DNA from: Heliocidaris tuberculata
Taxonomy: Eukaryota; Echinodermata; Echinoidea; Camarodonta; Echinometridae
Length of the DNA: 64,000 bases
NCBI GenBank assembly: GCA_025618425.1
Contig: CM046852.1
Coordinates: forward strand, 7,894,421-7,958,420
Reading direction: 5' to 3'
The notes under the pieces were generated by a model. That model did no database searches. It was given only the letters and a program-made list of their open reading frames with translations, and was not told where the DNA came from. Position 1 is the first letter of the stretch; the number at the start of each line of letters is the position of its first letter. The translations under genes were made by a program, and so were the position numbers. Shown here piece by piece: positions 1 through 10,480 of the stretch.

Positions 1-301
1 TCATCATCCTCATCACCTCAAAAAACTGCCAGCTAAAAATGAAACCATTTTTGTAGAAATGAATGGCATGTTTGGGTGGAAAAATGTTTCCAACAACAAT
101 GACCTCTTTATAAGTGTACTTCCTTATCTGTGTGTTATAACACACAGAAGTGTGAAGGAACTAATCATATATTTTGCTGCAGTTTTCTTTTACGCCGTTT
201 GTGTGAATGCCCTGGATAATAGTGTATTAAAAATTCCCAGCTATTGTGCTTCTGCTTGGCTTACAGCAATCTCTTCACATACTTAACCAATTCATCTGCA
301 G
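1..301. other. Intron upstream of the first visible INSC exon
   Basis: This AT-rich stretch ends in a clear splice acceptor (CTGCAG, ending at 301). I see no coding exon in it. The open frame at 59-286 has no recognisable domain and is not joined to the INSC frame. The N-terminal half of INSC must lie to the left of the window. Confidence 0.6.
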
Positions 302-3300
302 GTGTTTAGGTCTAAGTGACCAATCAGTGGAGATGTTCATACGATCTCTAACGACTGTAGCCAAAGCTATCAAGGCTTATCTGGAAACCGTCCAAGCTAC
401 ACTCATTCGGGTAAGGTGAAAGGTGCCATACTTTGCTTCCTTTTAATTTATGGTAGTAATTTTGATAATCTTCCTAAAACAATGCATTGTTAGATTTATG
501 ATATAAATATCTCTGAAATAAATGCCACTAAAATCATCTTTATTGAGTTCTGGGAGTGGAATTGCATTTTTAGAGAAACTGGCTTGAAGTAGTTGTGAAC
601 TGTTTGCAATACTAGAGATAGTTGTTCGGACCAGAAAACTAGAGGGACAAACTACCGGGTAATGAAAACTCGCTAGAAAAGACATTCACTGAACGAACAG
701 CACTTGTATACACATGTACATGCAGGACCACAAGTTCTATTTGTACGCAAAGGGTCAGGACAACTTGCTATATTTTTATAGTTGGCTCATTATTCAGCTA
801 TTAAACCTTTTCTGTTAAATCTGTTTAAAAGGAAGCTACACCCAAACTCCCTGTGGGTAAATCTTACATACAAACTGTACAATTACATGTATTTTTGAAA
901 GACACACTCTTTAACAATAGGGGAAACAAAACTTACATATTTACTTTTATTCTAATGCTTATATAACCAGGCACCACAAAACCACCAAAAAGTCGCACTG
1001 TGTGATTTTCAGTTTAGAGCTCAATCAATGTGTTTTTGGGTGGCATGGTCAAATTTTAGTTTTGGATATTTCCTGAAAGAGTATACTTCTTTCTAAGTAA
1101 TCTAAAAAATTGGAGGCACCAAACAATCTAAAAGTGGTATTTTTGACAGCTTTTTATTAGACTTATGTGTGTCTTCTCTGGATTTTGTTGTATTACTTTT
1201 CTTTTTTACGACCCTGAATACTTGTCTCATTTTGATCTCCCATAACTTTTAAACAGAGTAAGTTCTTGCATTGATACTTGTGCACTATGGTGAACAGGAT
1301 ATGCCTAATTTGTATGCCAAGTTTTAGGACAAACTGATAAACCCTTCATAGAAATTTTCATTGAGTTCTAATCCTCCTTTTGTCACCTTAGCACAACACC
1401 TTGCAAGTCAGAGTGCTTCAATAGATTGCAAACTTTAAACCCTTATTTCTCAGAAGTAACATTCTGAGGGACTGTGCATTCTACTCTTTGTACAGTGAGT
1501 TAGGAACATCCAATGCTAATGAGTTATATATCATTTTAAAGCTGATAATCTCCTCTTTCAGAATCGACCTTAACTAAACATTCATATCTGGCGACTTTAT
1601 GGTGGTTTTGTGGTGCCTGGTCACGCACATATACGTCATTTTTCTTATCAAAATTCCATCCTCTTTAGAAACTAGTTGAAATGGTGCAAGGCGCAGCCAG
1701 CGAGCTCAACGTTAAGTTTGCCATCCTCACCATTCACTGTCTGGCGCAAGATGGCGTCTGGCTGAGGAGATTACTCATACAAGAGGACACGTTGAGGGCG
1801 CTGTTGGCCATCTGTCGGATCACGACGTTCTCAATCCGCAGCATACCTATGACGGCCCTGGAAGTGGTATCCATTCTTTGTACAGAGGTAGAAGGAAGAG
1901 CTGAGCTGGAGAAAGTAAATGGGTTGAAATAGCTGAAATAGCATATCAAGGGTCTAGCTAGTAGCCACCAAAGGGCGCTGGTATGATGGTTGGGTGGTGG
2001 TGGTGGTGGGGGGGGGGGGGGGGGGGGGGATACATACCTCCCTGTAGCTTATCTTTGCCACTGGAGGAGTCAAATTAGTTACTAAATACTACATGTATAT
2101 ACTTTTAGGATTTGTTAACAACTTCCATGGCAAGAAACTATCACAAAGTGGAAGAATCAAGGTCAATTTATGTTCATCTATGTATTATCCATTGGCATAA
2201 ATCTTTTTTTTTTTTAATTAGAAAAAACTTGCTCGCAAAATTTGGGTTTGTGGTCTTACCTATATCATTGTGCAGCAGTTTGTCAGAAATCATGGAAAAA
2301 ATGTAAGATTAAAGGGCAATCCAACCTTGGTAAAAAGATGATTTGTGTGAAAGCAGAAAAATAAGAAAAACAGGATAGTGAAAGTTTGAAAGAAATCGGA
2401 CAAGGGCTAAGAAAGTTATGGATGTTTGAAAAATGAGATCACTACATCTATGCGAATCTCAAATTGGCAATTTGGTGAGTCAATTGTGACATTTTTGTGG
2501 ACAACTCTCCCATTTGTCGTACACAAAAATATCACTAATTTGCGGTTTTCTTCGAGGCGCTTTTACCCTCAGGGCTGTACTCAAAATATATTGGAGATAG
2601 CATATTGTTATAGGTCTTCATGAACGAAAAGATCCTACTGAGTAATGCATTTTGAAAAAAAGTGACATTTTAGTAATTTTGTGTGTTGGAGCGAATGGGG
2701 GAGTTGTCCACAGCTACATCACAGTGACATTACCTATTCGGCCAATTTGAAATTCCCATAAGCATAGTGATTACAACTTTCAAAAATTCATAACTTTCTT
2801 ATTACTTGTCCGATTTCGTTCAAACTTTCACCAATCTGCTTCTCTGATTTTCCTCTTTCTTTCAAAGCAACTTGCTATTAAGGTTGGATTTCCCTTTAAT
2901 TAGCACGTGTGTATCATTTTGTACCACAGTGAATAATGAAACTGCTCGAGTGAGATGATAAAAATGGTCTTAATTGGCAGGTGGCCCTTATGTACAACTT
3001 TATTTGATAAAAGTTTCGAAAAGTTTCTACGAAAATCACTGCTCGAGTGAAAACAAAATTGTGGTTATCATTAGACAGGTGGTTCTTGTTGTTCAAACAG
3101 GGCCCCATTTCATAAAACTTGTCATCAATAACAAGTTCCAATAATTGTTAAAAGCTACTGAAATACTTAATCTGATTGGCTGAGAGCACATTTGTCATAG
3201 AAGTGGGGCAGTTGTTATTGATAACAAGTCTTATGAAACATGGCCCAGGTCGGACTGTTAAACCATGAAGTTCCTTTCCAATTTCCTTTTTTGTGTACAT

Positions 3301-6300
3301 TTAGGTTGGAGGAGTGGGTGCACTGAGTGAGATTCTAGCCTCACCCATCACTTTGGAGGCAGTAAAGAAGGAAGCTGCCTCCGTCTTAGCCGAGATCACA
3401 TCACCGGATGCAGATATCTTCCATCGTATGCTCTGCTTCATAGAACATATGGAGGATTTGCTAAGAAATCTTACCGGTATGATAAAAACTCCACAACAAA
3501 TCTTGTCTTGGATAAACAACCCTGTCTGGCATTTCTCATCAGTCCCATGATTCCCAGATCGTTAGTCCCTGTAACGGAACTGTACACATAGTTTGTTTTA
3601 TTTATAAATCCATTTGTTACACCATTGAGGAACCCACATGAAGCCATGGGGTGATTACCACTGACTTAAATTAGTCAACTGATAATTTGTTGTTAAGGAG
3701 AATGAACTTTGAATGCTGAAGAAGAAACATGAGTCACTGCAATTACTGAAGCCCATTAAAGAATTTCAATTAAATGCTTTCACTTGACAAGGATAACCAT
3801 CTCTCTATTTTCTCTCTGTTTATAATAAAGTGCCTAATCTAAAATGTCCTTCAAATTGAAAGCTAATTTTGGTGGGAATCATGTTATTTTTGTTTGTGAT
3901 GGATCTTCTCTTATTTCTGCCTCTAGTCTTGTGTGACCAGACCTCAAGTCCAGCTGTGTTTCTAGTTGCAACTACAGCAATAGCCAACATCACATTCATG
4001 GATGCCATGGCCTCAGACTACTTGGCGGAGTTTCAAACTGCAGAGGTCTTGATACAAGGCTACCTGAAGGGAAAGGCACCAAGCATTTACAGTAAACACC
4101 AAGTAAGTTTATGAGAGTAGAGAGAGAGAGAGAGAGAGGAAAAATAGCATTCAAAAGTGTCAAGAAAGGAGAAAGAACAGAAAGAGAAGGTTGATAGTTG
4201 AAGGAGGGTTAAAATCCAGAAAATAATATAGATGTATCATGAGAAATACCCGTCGTTTAAACCTGAAACCCGGAATTGACTTCCACCACTTCTAGACACC
4301 TGAGATTGCAGTAAGCCTAAAGTAACACAAGCGCTGTGTATGTAATCCCCCTGCCGGAGAAGCGACCTTGACAGGTGATAGAGAGAGATAAGCATGATAG
4401 AGGGAGATAGGAAAGGAGAAAGAGAAATGATATCGCGGCGCGGCGGGCCAGTTTTCAGAGTCAAAATTGTTGTTATATCGCCAATTCTGGGTCATTTTGC
4501 TTCGTTCGAACTTTCATTTTGGTCTTCATTTAAATTATGAGTGACTTTTGGACATGAAAATATCTTAAAACAAGTAGAATATATATTTCCTACTTCTCCT
4601 TTCCTTTCAGGCAGAGCCCCAGTAAGAGTTTGTTTACACTATTACGTAAGATGATGAAGAGTACAGCTGCAATCCAATACCATAACCTCTCATGCCAAGC
4701 TGCAAGATGCTGACCACTCTTTAAACGGGGAAAATTAAATCGGAGTCTTGATACCCCACCTGAAATACATAGGTTCCTGTGTTATAGTGGTGGGGTCGAT
4801 TTCAAACGAGAGATTCTCGTAATGTGTAAAGGAGGGAGATAGAGGGAGCTAGAATAAAAGAGGGGGAGGGGGTGCTTGAGAAGAGGATAAAGAGAACAAG
4901 TCAAAAAAAATTTGAAAAGTGCTTTAAATATAAATGATGGACATACAGTGAAAGAAAGAGAGTTGAAGAGATCACAGGGATCATACATTTCGAAAATCAA
5001 AACGGAAACCCAAAACACAAAAGATAGACGTCAGTCTTGATATATGAGACAGTATATCATCTCTCTGACCCTCTCTCTTTCTCTTTCCTTGATTCCTGTT
5101 ATTTTGTCATTCTATTTCTTTTGTCATTCTATTTCTTTCTCTTCATTCATTCATAACAATACTCCTATCAAATCATACTTAGAAATAAAGTGTTTTTTGT
5201 ATTACCATCAGATCATCACAATCATTGCCAACATCTCCTGTTCCAAGACTTGCCGAGAGCAGATCATTTTTTCTGGTGGGATGAACATCTTGGTTGAACT
5301 CCTCCAAGGGATCCAGCATTAATCCAACCCACATCTCTCTCCATTAATCCATCCCTCAAACATTTAATTCATCAATTTATTACTTATCTCTTTCATTTTC
5401 AGATCATCACAATCACTGCAAAAATCTCCTTTTCCAAGACTTGCCAAGAGCTAATAATCATTTCCTCCGGGCGGGATGAGCATTCTGGCTGAACTCCTCC
5501 AAGGGATGCCAGCCTCTTACGTCCCGCATCCCTCTCAGTCAATCAGACTGTCAATTGATTAGTCAGTCAGTTACTTTCTCTTTCACTCGCAGATCGTCAC
5601 AATCCTTGCCAACATCTCCTGTTCTAAGACTTGCCGAGAGCAGATCATTTTTTCTGGTGGGATGAACATAAAAGTGGCTGAACTCCTAGGAATGCCAACC
5701 TCTTCCAGCCCCCATCCCTCTCCATTAATCCGTCTCTCAATCAATTAATTCATCAATTTATCACTTATCTCTTTCATTTTCAGATCATCACAATCATTGC
5801 CAACATCTCTTGTTCCAAGACTTGCCGTGAGCACATTATTTCCTCCGGCGGGATGAACATCTTGGCCGAACTCCTCCAAGGAATGCCAACCTCCAGCCGG
5901 CCTGCATCTCTCTCCAGGAGGCTCAGTTTTGAGGGAAATGTATCAATGGCGCAGGTGGGGGAGGAAAGCGCCTATGAAGATATCTACCAGAAGTCAGCAA
6001 CGGCTCTCGGGCGGCTGTGCCAAGACTATGAGACTTGTAAGATGGCGGTGGATTTGAAAGGTACATGTAGGTTTTTATCTTTTCCATTGGAAATCATAAT
6101 GTAAAAAGGGACTCCCATTATGATACTCACTATGAGACTTGTAAAATGGCAGTGGATTTGAAAGGTAGGTTTCTACCTTTTCCATAGCAAATCATATTGT
6201 AAAAGAGACTCCCATTATAATACTCACTATGAGACTTGTAAGATGGCGTTGGATTTGAAAGGTAGGTTTCTACCTTTTCCATAGCAAATCATATTGTAAA

Positions 6301-7525
6301 AGAGACTCCCATTATGATACTCACTATGAGACTTGTAAGATGGCGGTGGATTTGAAAGGTAGGTTTCTATCTTTTCCATAGGATATCATATTGTAAAAGA
6401 GACTCCCATTATGATACTCACTATGAGACTTGTAAAATGGCTTTGTATTTGAAAGGATATGTGACTGTTTTTTAAAAAAAATTACTAACCTATTTCTACC
6501 AGGGCATGTCTGGTAGACTAGGTATAAGGTCTCCATTGAAAATTATAAAAGTGCTCCTGTGTGTAAAATAAATTCCCGTTGTGTACGAGACCTTCAAAAC
6601 TAGGCCCTGTAACAAGTTTTGTCCATGTTTTAGTTCTTGTCTTCTCAGGTCTCGGTCTCATATTCAGACTAGCTGGACTAGACTGGAGACCTTATACCTA
6701 CTACCAGACATGCCCTGGTAGAAATAGGTTAGTGAAAAAATAAATTGAAAGAAGAAAATACTATGTAAGAGAGTGTTGTCTAAGAAGTGCATTGGGATCA
6801 AAGGAAAGCTGGACTAGATCATCACTTTTATAAATCTAAACCTCTTCTGTGTTTTATTTTTATCAGTGGTATCCAGATTAGCCGACTTATGCAAGCATGC
6901 AAGAGAAAGAAATCATAGAAGTGATGTTCTGGTAGCATGTCTGGTAAGCCTTTTCTCTTTTTTTTTTTTTTTAAGCTTTCACTGCATGAAATTTAGATGT
7001 GATGATGTGAAATGCAGGAGGGTAAACTAGTCTTATGGACATGAAGTTTTTGTTTTATTTGGAGAGGCTGTGCATACCCCCAATCATTTATTTATTTCAT
7101 TTCATAGAAGAAATACTTGTAGTTTATCAAGGTTTGTGATTGATTCAAACTGATCACAACTTAAAATTATTTGCAACTCCTATATCTGAAAGTACACAGT
7201 TGCGATTAATTCTATGTTGTGATTGTGATGGATTCATATCGAATCAATCGCAACTCTTTTTAAGACAGGGCCCCGATTTCAGTAATTCAGATGTAAAACG
7301 TAATTAAAATTTTCATTTCTTAAAATCCTTGCTAGGCATTTTGTGATTTAACCAACTCAGATTCATTCTTTTATGTTTGTCTTCCAGGCTGCCCTCAGGA
7401 GAATTCACAGCCATATAGGGTCATCGCCTTTGAAAGAGAATGATGTAGAACAGTTGATCCAGCCTCGTCTTATGGAATCCTACCTCCACTGCTCTAGCCC
7501 TGTGAGACGAGAGACATTTGTATGA
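302..7525 (+). CDS. INSC: Protein inscuteable homolog, C-terminal seven exons (5' partial)
   Basis: Inscuteable links the Par-3/aPKC polarity complex to LGN/Pins at the cell cortex and orients the mitotic spindle in asymmetric division. Exons: 302-410, 1669-1914, 3305-3476, 3927-4102, 5784-6060, 6867-6943 and 7388-7525 (stop TGA). Phases agree at every junction, giving 397 residues. The protein is helical and armadillo-repeat-like. It matches the human INSC C-terminus through landmarks such as SSPAVFLVATTAIANITFMD, DVLVACLAALRRI, QLIQPRL and the final ETFV (human ESFV), a class I PDZ ligand. The N-terminal LGN-binding region lies outside the window. Oddly, both edges of exon 5 (5784-6060) and the end of the last exon are tandemly duplicated in flanking DNA, leaving decoy splice sites. 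PSMA1 is its convergent neighbour. The family call is secure; use of the exact exon 5 donor (GTACAT, 6061) is inferred. Confidence 0.93.
966..1621. mobile_element. Non-autonomous DNA transposon with ~30-bp terminal inverted repeats
   Basis: The left end starts ACCAGGCACCACAAAACC at 966, and the right end is its reverse complement finishing at 1621. The arms stay matched for about 30 bp with one mismatch (AAAAAGTCGC against ATAAAGTCGC). The interior has no open frame of note. I could not define a clear target duplication, so the superfamily is unassigned. It lies in the INSC intron between the exons at 302 and 1669. Confidence 0.7.
1990..2029. repeat. (TGG)n grading into a 22-nt G run
   Basis: A short TGG microsatellite runs into an uninterrupted G homopolymer in an INSC intron. 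It is one of many G or C tracts in this window. Confidence 0.9.
2309..2899. mobile_element. Foldback MITE with TTAA target duplication (T2/Kolobok-like)
   Basis: The left end reads TTAAAGGGCAATCCAACCTT, and the right end is the complement of TTAAAGGGAAATCCAACCTT. TTAA lies at 2309-2312 and 2896-2899. The inner arms also pair: the stretches around 2380-2500 and 2700-2860 contain inverted copies of the AAGAAAGTTATG and TTGGCCAATTT-type segments. TTAA duplications with AGG termini are typical of T2-type (Kolobok) MITEs. It lies in an INSC intron. Confidence 0.75.
3100..3247. mobile_element. GGGCCC palindromic MITE with central GATTGGCT
   Basis: The ends GGGCCCCATTTCATAAAACT and its imperfect reverse complement enclose about 148 bp. 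Internal inverted arms read TCAATAACAAG and CTTGTTATTGA-like. The centre holds CTGATTGGCTGAG, a CCAAT box on the minus strand. Related copies occur at 19321, 31190 and 49364. Confidence 0.75.
4103..5211. other. INSC intron between exons 4 and 5
   Basis: This holds a GA microsatellite at about 4119-4138 and purine-rich stretches. No additional exon is recognisable. The first decoy acceptor of the duplicated exon edge ends at 5211. Confidence 0.6.
5212..5783 (+). repeat. Three tandem copies of the 5' edge of INSC exon 5 with its intron flank
   Basis: The functional exon starts at 5784. Near-identical starts follow AG acceptors at 5212, 5403 and 5593, spaced 191, 190 and 191 bp. Each unit carries a pyrimidine tract, an acceptor and about 100 nt of exon coding IITIIANISCSKTC-type residues. 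Copy 1 stays open for 36 residues and then meets TAA. Copy 2 is frameshifted near GGGCGGGATGAG. Copy 3 is open for about 50 residues, then TAA. None shows a good donor, so they look like decoy acceptors or broken exon fragments rather than usable alternative exons. Confidence 0.9.
6025..6460 (+). repeat. Tandem copies of the 3' edge of INSC exon 5 with its donor site
   Basis: The last ~36 nt of the exon plus about 60 nt of intron recur at 6129, 6226, 6323 and 6420, after the genuine edge at 6025. Spacing is 104 bp and then 97 bp. Copies 2-4 keep a GTAGGT donor that is closer to consensus than the genuine GTACAT at 6061; the last copy has lost it (GGATAT). Reading through from the real donor meets a stop at 6102, so use of a downstream donor would truncate INSC. 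Confidence 0.9.
6484..6733. mobile_element. Small foldback element in INSC intron 5
   Basis: The arm at 6484-6535 (starting ACTAACCTATTTCTACCAGG) is repeated in inverted form at about 6687-6733 with one small indel. The spacer is about 150 bp. The superfamily is unknown, and the target duplication is unclear. Confidence 0.7.
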
Positions 7526-9420
7526 CCTTTCACCTCTGACCAGTGGTTGTAACCTCACAGGGAATAAGATGAGAGACACCTATCTGATCCTGTAAGACAG
7601 GGTATATTCATCAAGCTGACATTAGATTTATTGATCCATTCTCATCTCATGAAATATTCTACCTCTATTGTTCTAGCCCTGTAAGACGAGAGACATTTGT
7701 ATGACCTTTCACCTCTGACCAGTGGTTGTAACCTCACAGGGAATCGTACCTTCACTTACCTAATCCCGTAAGATGGTATATTTATCAAGTTGACATTAAA
7801 TTTATTGATCCATTCTCATCTCAAGGGAATAGCCTGTAAGACAAGAGACATTTGTATGACCTTTCAACTCTGACCAGTGGTTGAAGCCTCTCATGGAATC
7901 GTACCTCTGTTGATTTTGGCCTGTAAGACAGAGTAGATTCATCAAGCTGACAGTAGATATATTGATCCATTCTCATCTCATAAAATATTCTACCTCTATT
8001 GTTCTAGCCCTGTGAGACAAGAGACATTTGTATGACCTTTCACCTCTGACCAGTGGTTGTAACCTCACAGGGAATCGTACCTTCACTTACCTAATCCTGT
8101 AAGATGGTATATTTATCAAGTTGACATTAGATTTATTGATCCATTCTCATCTCAAGGGAATAGCCTGTAAGACAAGAGACATTTGTATGACCTTTCAACT
8201 CTGACCAGTGGTTGAAGCCTCTCATGGAATCGTAATTTGTTGATTTAGGCCTGTAAGACAGAGTAGATTCATCAAGCTGACAGTAGATATATTGATCCAT
8301 TCTCATCTCATGAAATATTCTACCTCTATTGTTCTAGCCCTGTGAGACAAGAGACATTTGTATGACCTTTCACCTCTGACCAGTGGTTGTAACCTCACAG
8401 GGAATCGTACCTTCACTTACCTAATCCCGTAAGATGGTATATTTATCAAGTTGACATTAAATTTATTGATCCATTCTCATCTCAAGGGAATAGCCTGTAA
8501 GACAAGAGACATTTGTATGACCTTTCACCTCTGACCAGTGGTTGAAGCCTCTCATGGAATCGTACCTCTGTTGATTTAGGCCTGTAAGACAGAGTAGATT
8601 CATCAAGCTGACAGTAGATATATTGATCCATTCTCATCTCATGAAATATTCTACCTCTATTGTACTAGGCCTGTAAGACAAGAGACATTTGTATGACCTT
8701 TCACCTCTGACCAGTGGTTGAAGCCTCTCATGGAATCGTACCTCTGTTGATTTAGGCCTGTAAGACAGAGTAGATTCATCAAGCTGACAGTAGATACATT
8801 GATCCATTCTCATCTCATGGGATTCTACCTCAACTGCTCTCGCCCTGTGAGGAGAGAGACATTTGCATGTCAGACCTTTAATTTGACCTGTTGATCCAGG
8901 CTTGTTTCTGATTATTGAATATTCTACCTCCACTGCTCTAGCCCTTTGAGGAAAGAGACATTTGTATGACCTTTCACCTCTGACCTATGGTGGTAGCCTC
9001 TCATGGAATCATACCTCCATTCATTTGGCCCGGTAAGACGAGAGACATATGTATAGCATTTGACCTTTGACCCAGTATTGAATATTCTACCTCAGCCGAT
9101 CTAGCCCTGTGAGCCAGGAATCATTTGTGAGACATTCGTCTGATGTGAGATCTATTGATCCAGCCATGTCCCATGAACTCCCACTTCCATGCACGACCTT
9201 TGGACTTTGACCCATTAATCCAGGCTTGTAAATGATGATGATTGAATATTCTACCTAACTGCTTTAGCCCTGTAAGACAGGAAATAAATGTAATACATTC
9301 GTTTGATGTGAGATCTGTTGATCCAGCCATGTCTCATGAAGTCCATTGTCTATTGTTTGTTGTTGTCCGGTAGGACAGGAAGCCTGTGACCTTTGACCTT
9401 TGGCCAATTGATCCAGTCAT
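7494..9420 (+). repeat. Tandem array of the INSC terminal coding segment and stop codon
   Basis: The end of the last exon (CCCTGTGAGACGAGAGACAT, then TTTGTATGA and ACCTTTCACCTCTGACC) recurs downstream. The core GAGACATTTGTATGA appears at 7511, 7690, 7845, 8021, 8176, 8351, 8506, 8682 and 8955, with diverged copies at 8856 and 9042 and degenerate remnants to about 9420. Spacing alternates near 155 and 175 bp, so a ~330-bp higher-order unit is repeated (7690, 8021, 8351, 8682). The first copy is real coding sequence; the rest would be 3' UTR or intergenic DNA. No acceptor precedes the copies. Confidence 0.92.
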
Positions 9421-9500
9421 TTCTCATGTATTAATTATGATATTATATATTTCCATGATCAAAATGCTTCTAAGCCTTCCATCCAGTTTGTTTAACAGTT

Positions 9501-9506
9501 AATAAA
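9501..9506 (+). promoter_or_regulatory. Possible polyadenylation signal for INSC
   Basis: An AATAAA hexamer lies just after the terminal tandem array ends. Other A-rich hexamers occur nearby, so the assignment is only a candidate. If it is used, the whole array would sit in the 3' UTR. Confidence 0.25.
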
Positions 9507-10178
9507 ACACCTTGTCAAAAACAACTTTTATATTTTAAACAGAACTGTATTCAACACTAGTGTTTACTTGCCAAAATTGCCAAAATTTTGTAAAAACCTA
9601 AGAATTTGTCAGTCAAGGAAATAAAAGAAATCAGAGGAGCTTGAAATGAAATGAGAAAGAAACAACTCCAAACTTACAAGTTACAACTGAATTGATGAAG
9701 CAAGCTAGACATGCATGTACATGTACCTTTTCAGTATTTTAGTAACCTTTAAAGATAATGAATTTACGCTTCTTCTTGTACATGTACATGTAATTGGTTG
9801 GTAGGGTTTTAACGAGCCTGTTTATATTTTTCTACCAAATTAGATAATTTTTGAAATTTTATGTTGCCTTGTGTGTGACTCTTTGAAAAATTGTTACGAT
9901 TCTGAACTGATTTGTATCACTTCAAATGTGTGGAATATGTTATGAAGCATCATTCAAATCATACATCTCTATTTTTTGTACACCTTGAAAAGTATAATTT
10001 ACCAAAGTTTGATGAAAATGTAAAAAATTGTTAATTGTACAATTATTTTCGCAAGATGTAATCTTTCATCCATATTTGTTTTGAAAAAATAGAATATAAA
10101 GTATTTGTCAATAATTGTATGCAATAGATATCTGTATGAGGCAGCATTCAACTCTCATTTATATTCCATTGTATCTAA

Positions 10179-10283
10179 GATGGAAACTCACTATAACGAG
10201 CTCCGATATAACAAGATTCGTGATATAATAAGGTAATTTTCATGGTCCCAAGGTCCCTGTTATAGTGAGTTTCCAATGTGTAC
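10179..10283. mobile_element. End-truncated pogo/Tigger-like MITE
   Basis: TGGAAACTCACTATAACGAG and its inverted copy TTATAGTGAGTTTCCA face each other across about 60 bp. The terminal CAGTG seen in the related copies at 12603 and 28918 has been lost. Confidence 0.65.
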
Positions 10284-10480
10284 ACCTTGAGAAAGATCAT
10301 GATTGGCAAAATTAATAATAGTTTTCTATTGAATTAATATTACAGTACTCCTTTGATGTCCATTATATATTTCTGTGATCAAGTAAGTATGTAGTCCGAG
10401 TAGTTTTTAAATGAAAAATTCAAAATCAAAATTTATATATAATATTAGATTTATATTTCAGATTAGATTTATATAATGCG

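Noticed and set aside
59..286. 75-residue open frame at the left edge
   Set aside because: It has no recognisable motif and sits in DNA that ends in an INSC splice acceptor.
5212..5783. Mutually exclusive alternative exons of INSC
   Set aside because: The three copies lack convincing donors and run into stops or a frameshift, so they cannot act as simple cassette exons without unseen splice sites.
7511..9056. CRISPR-like regularly spaced repeats
   Set aside because: The units are 87-179 bp apart, the spacers are themselves repeated, and the repeat is a copy of an INSC exon end in animal DNA.
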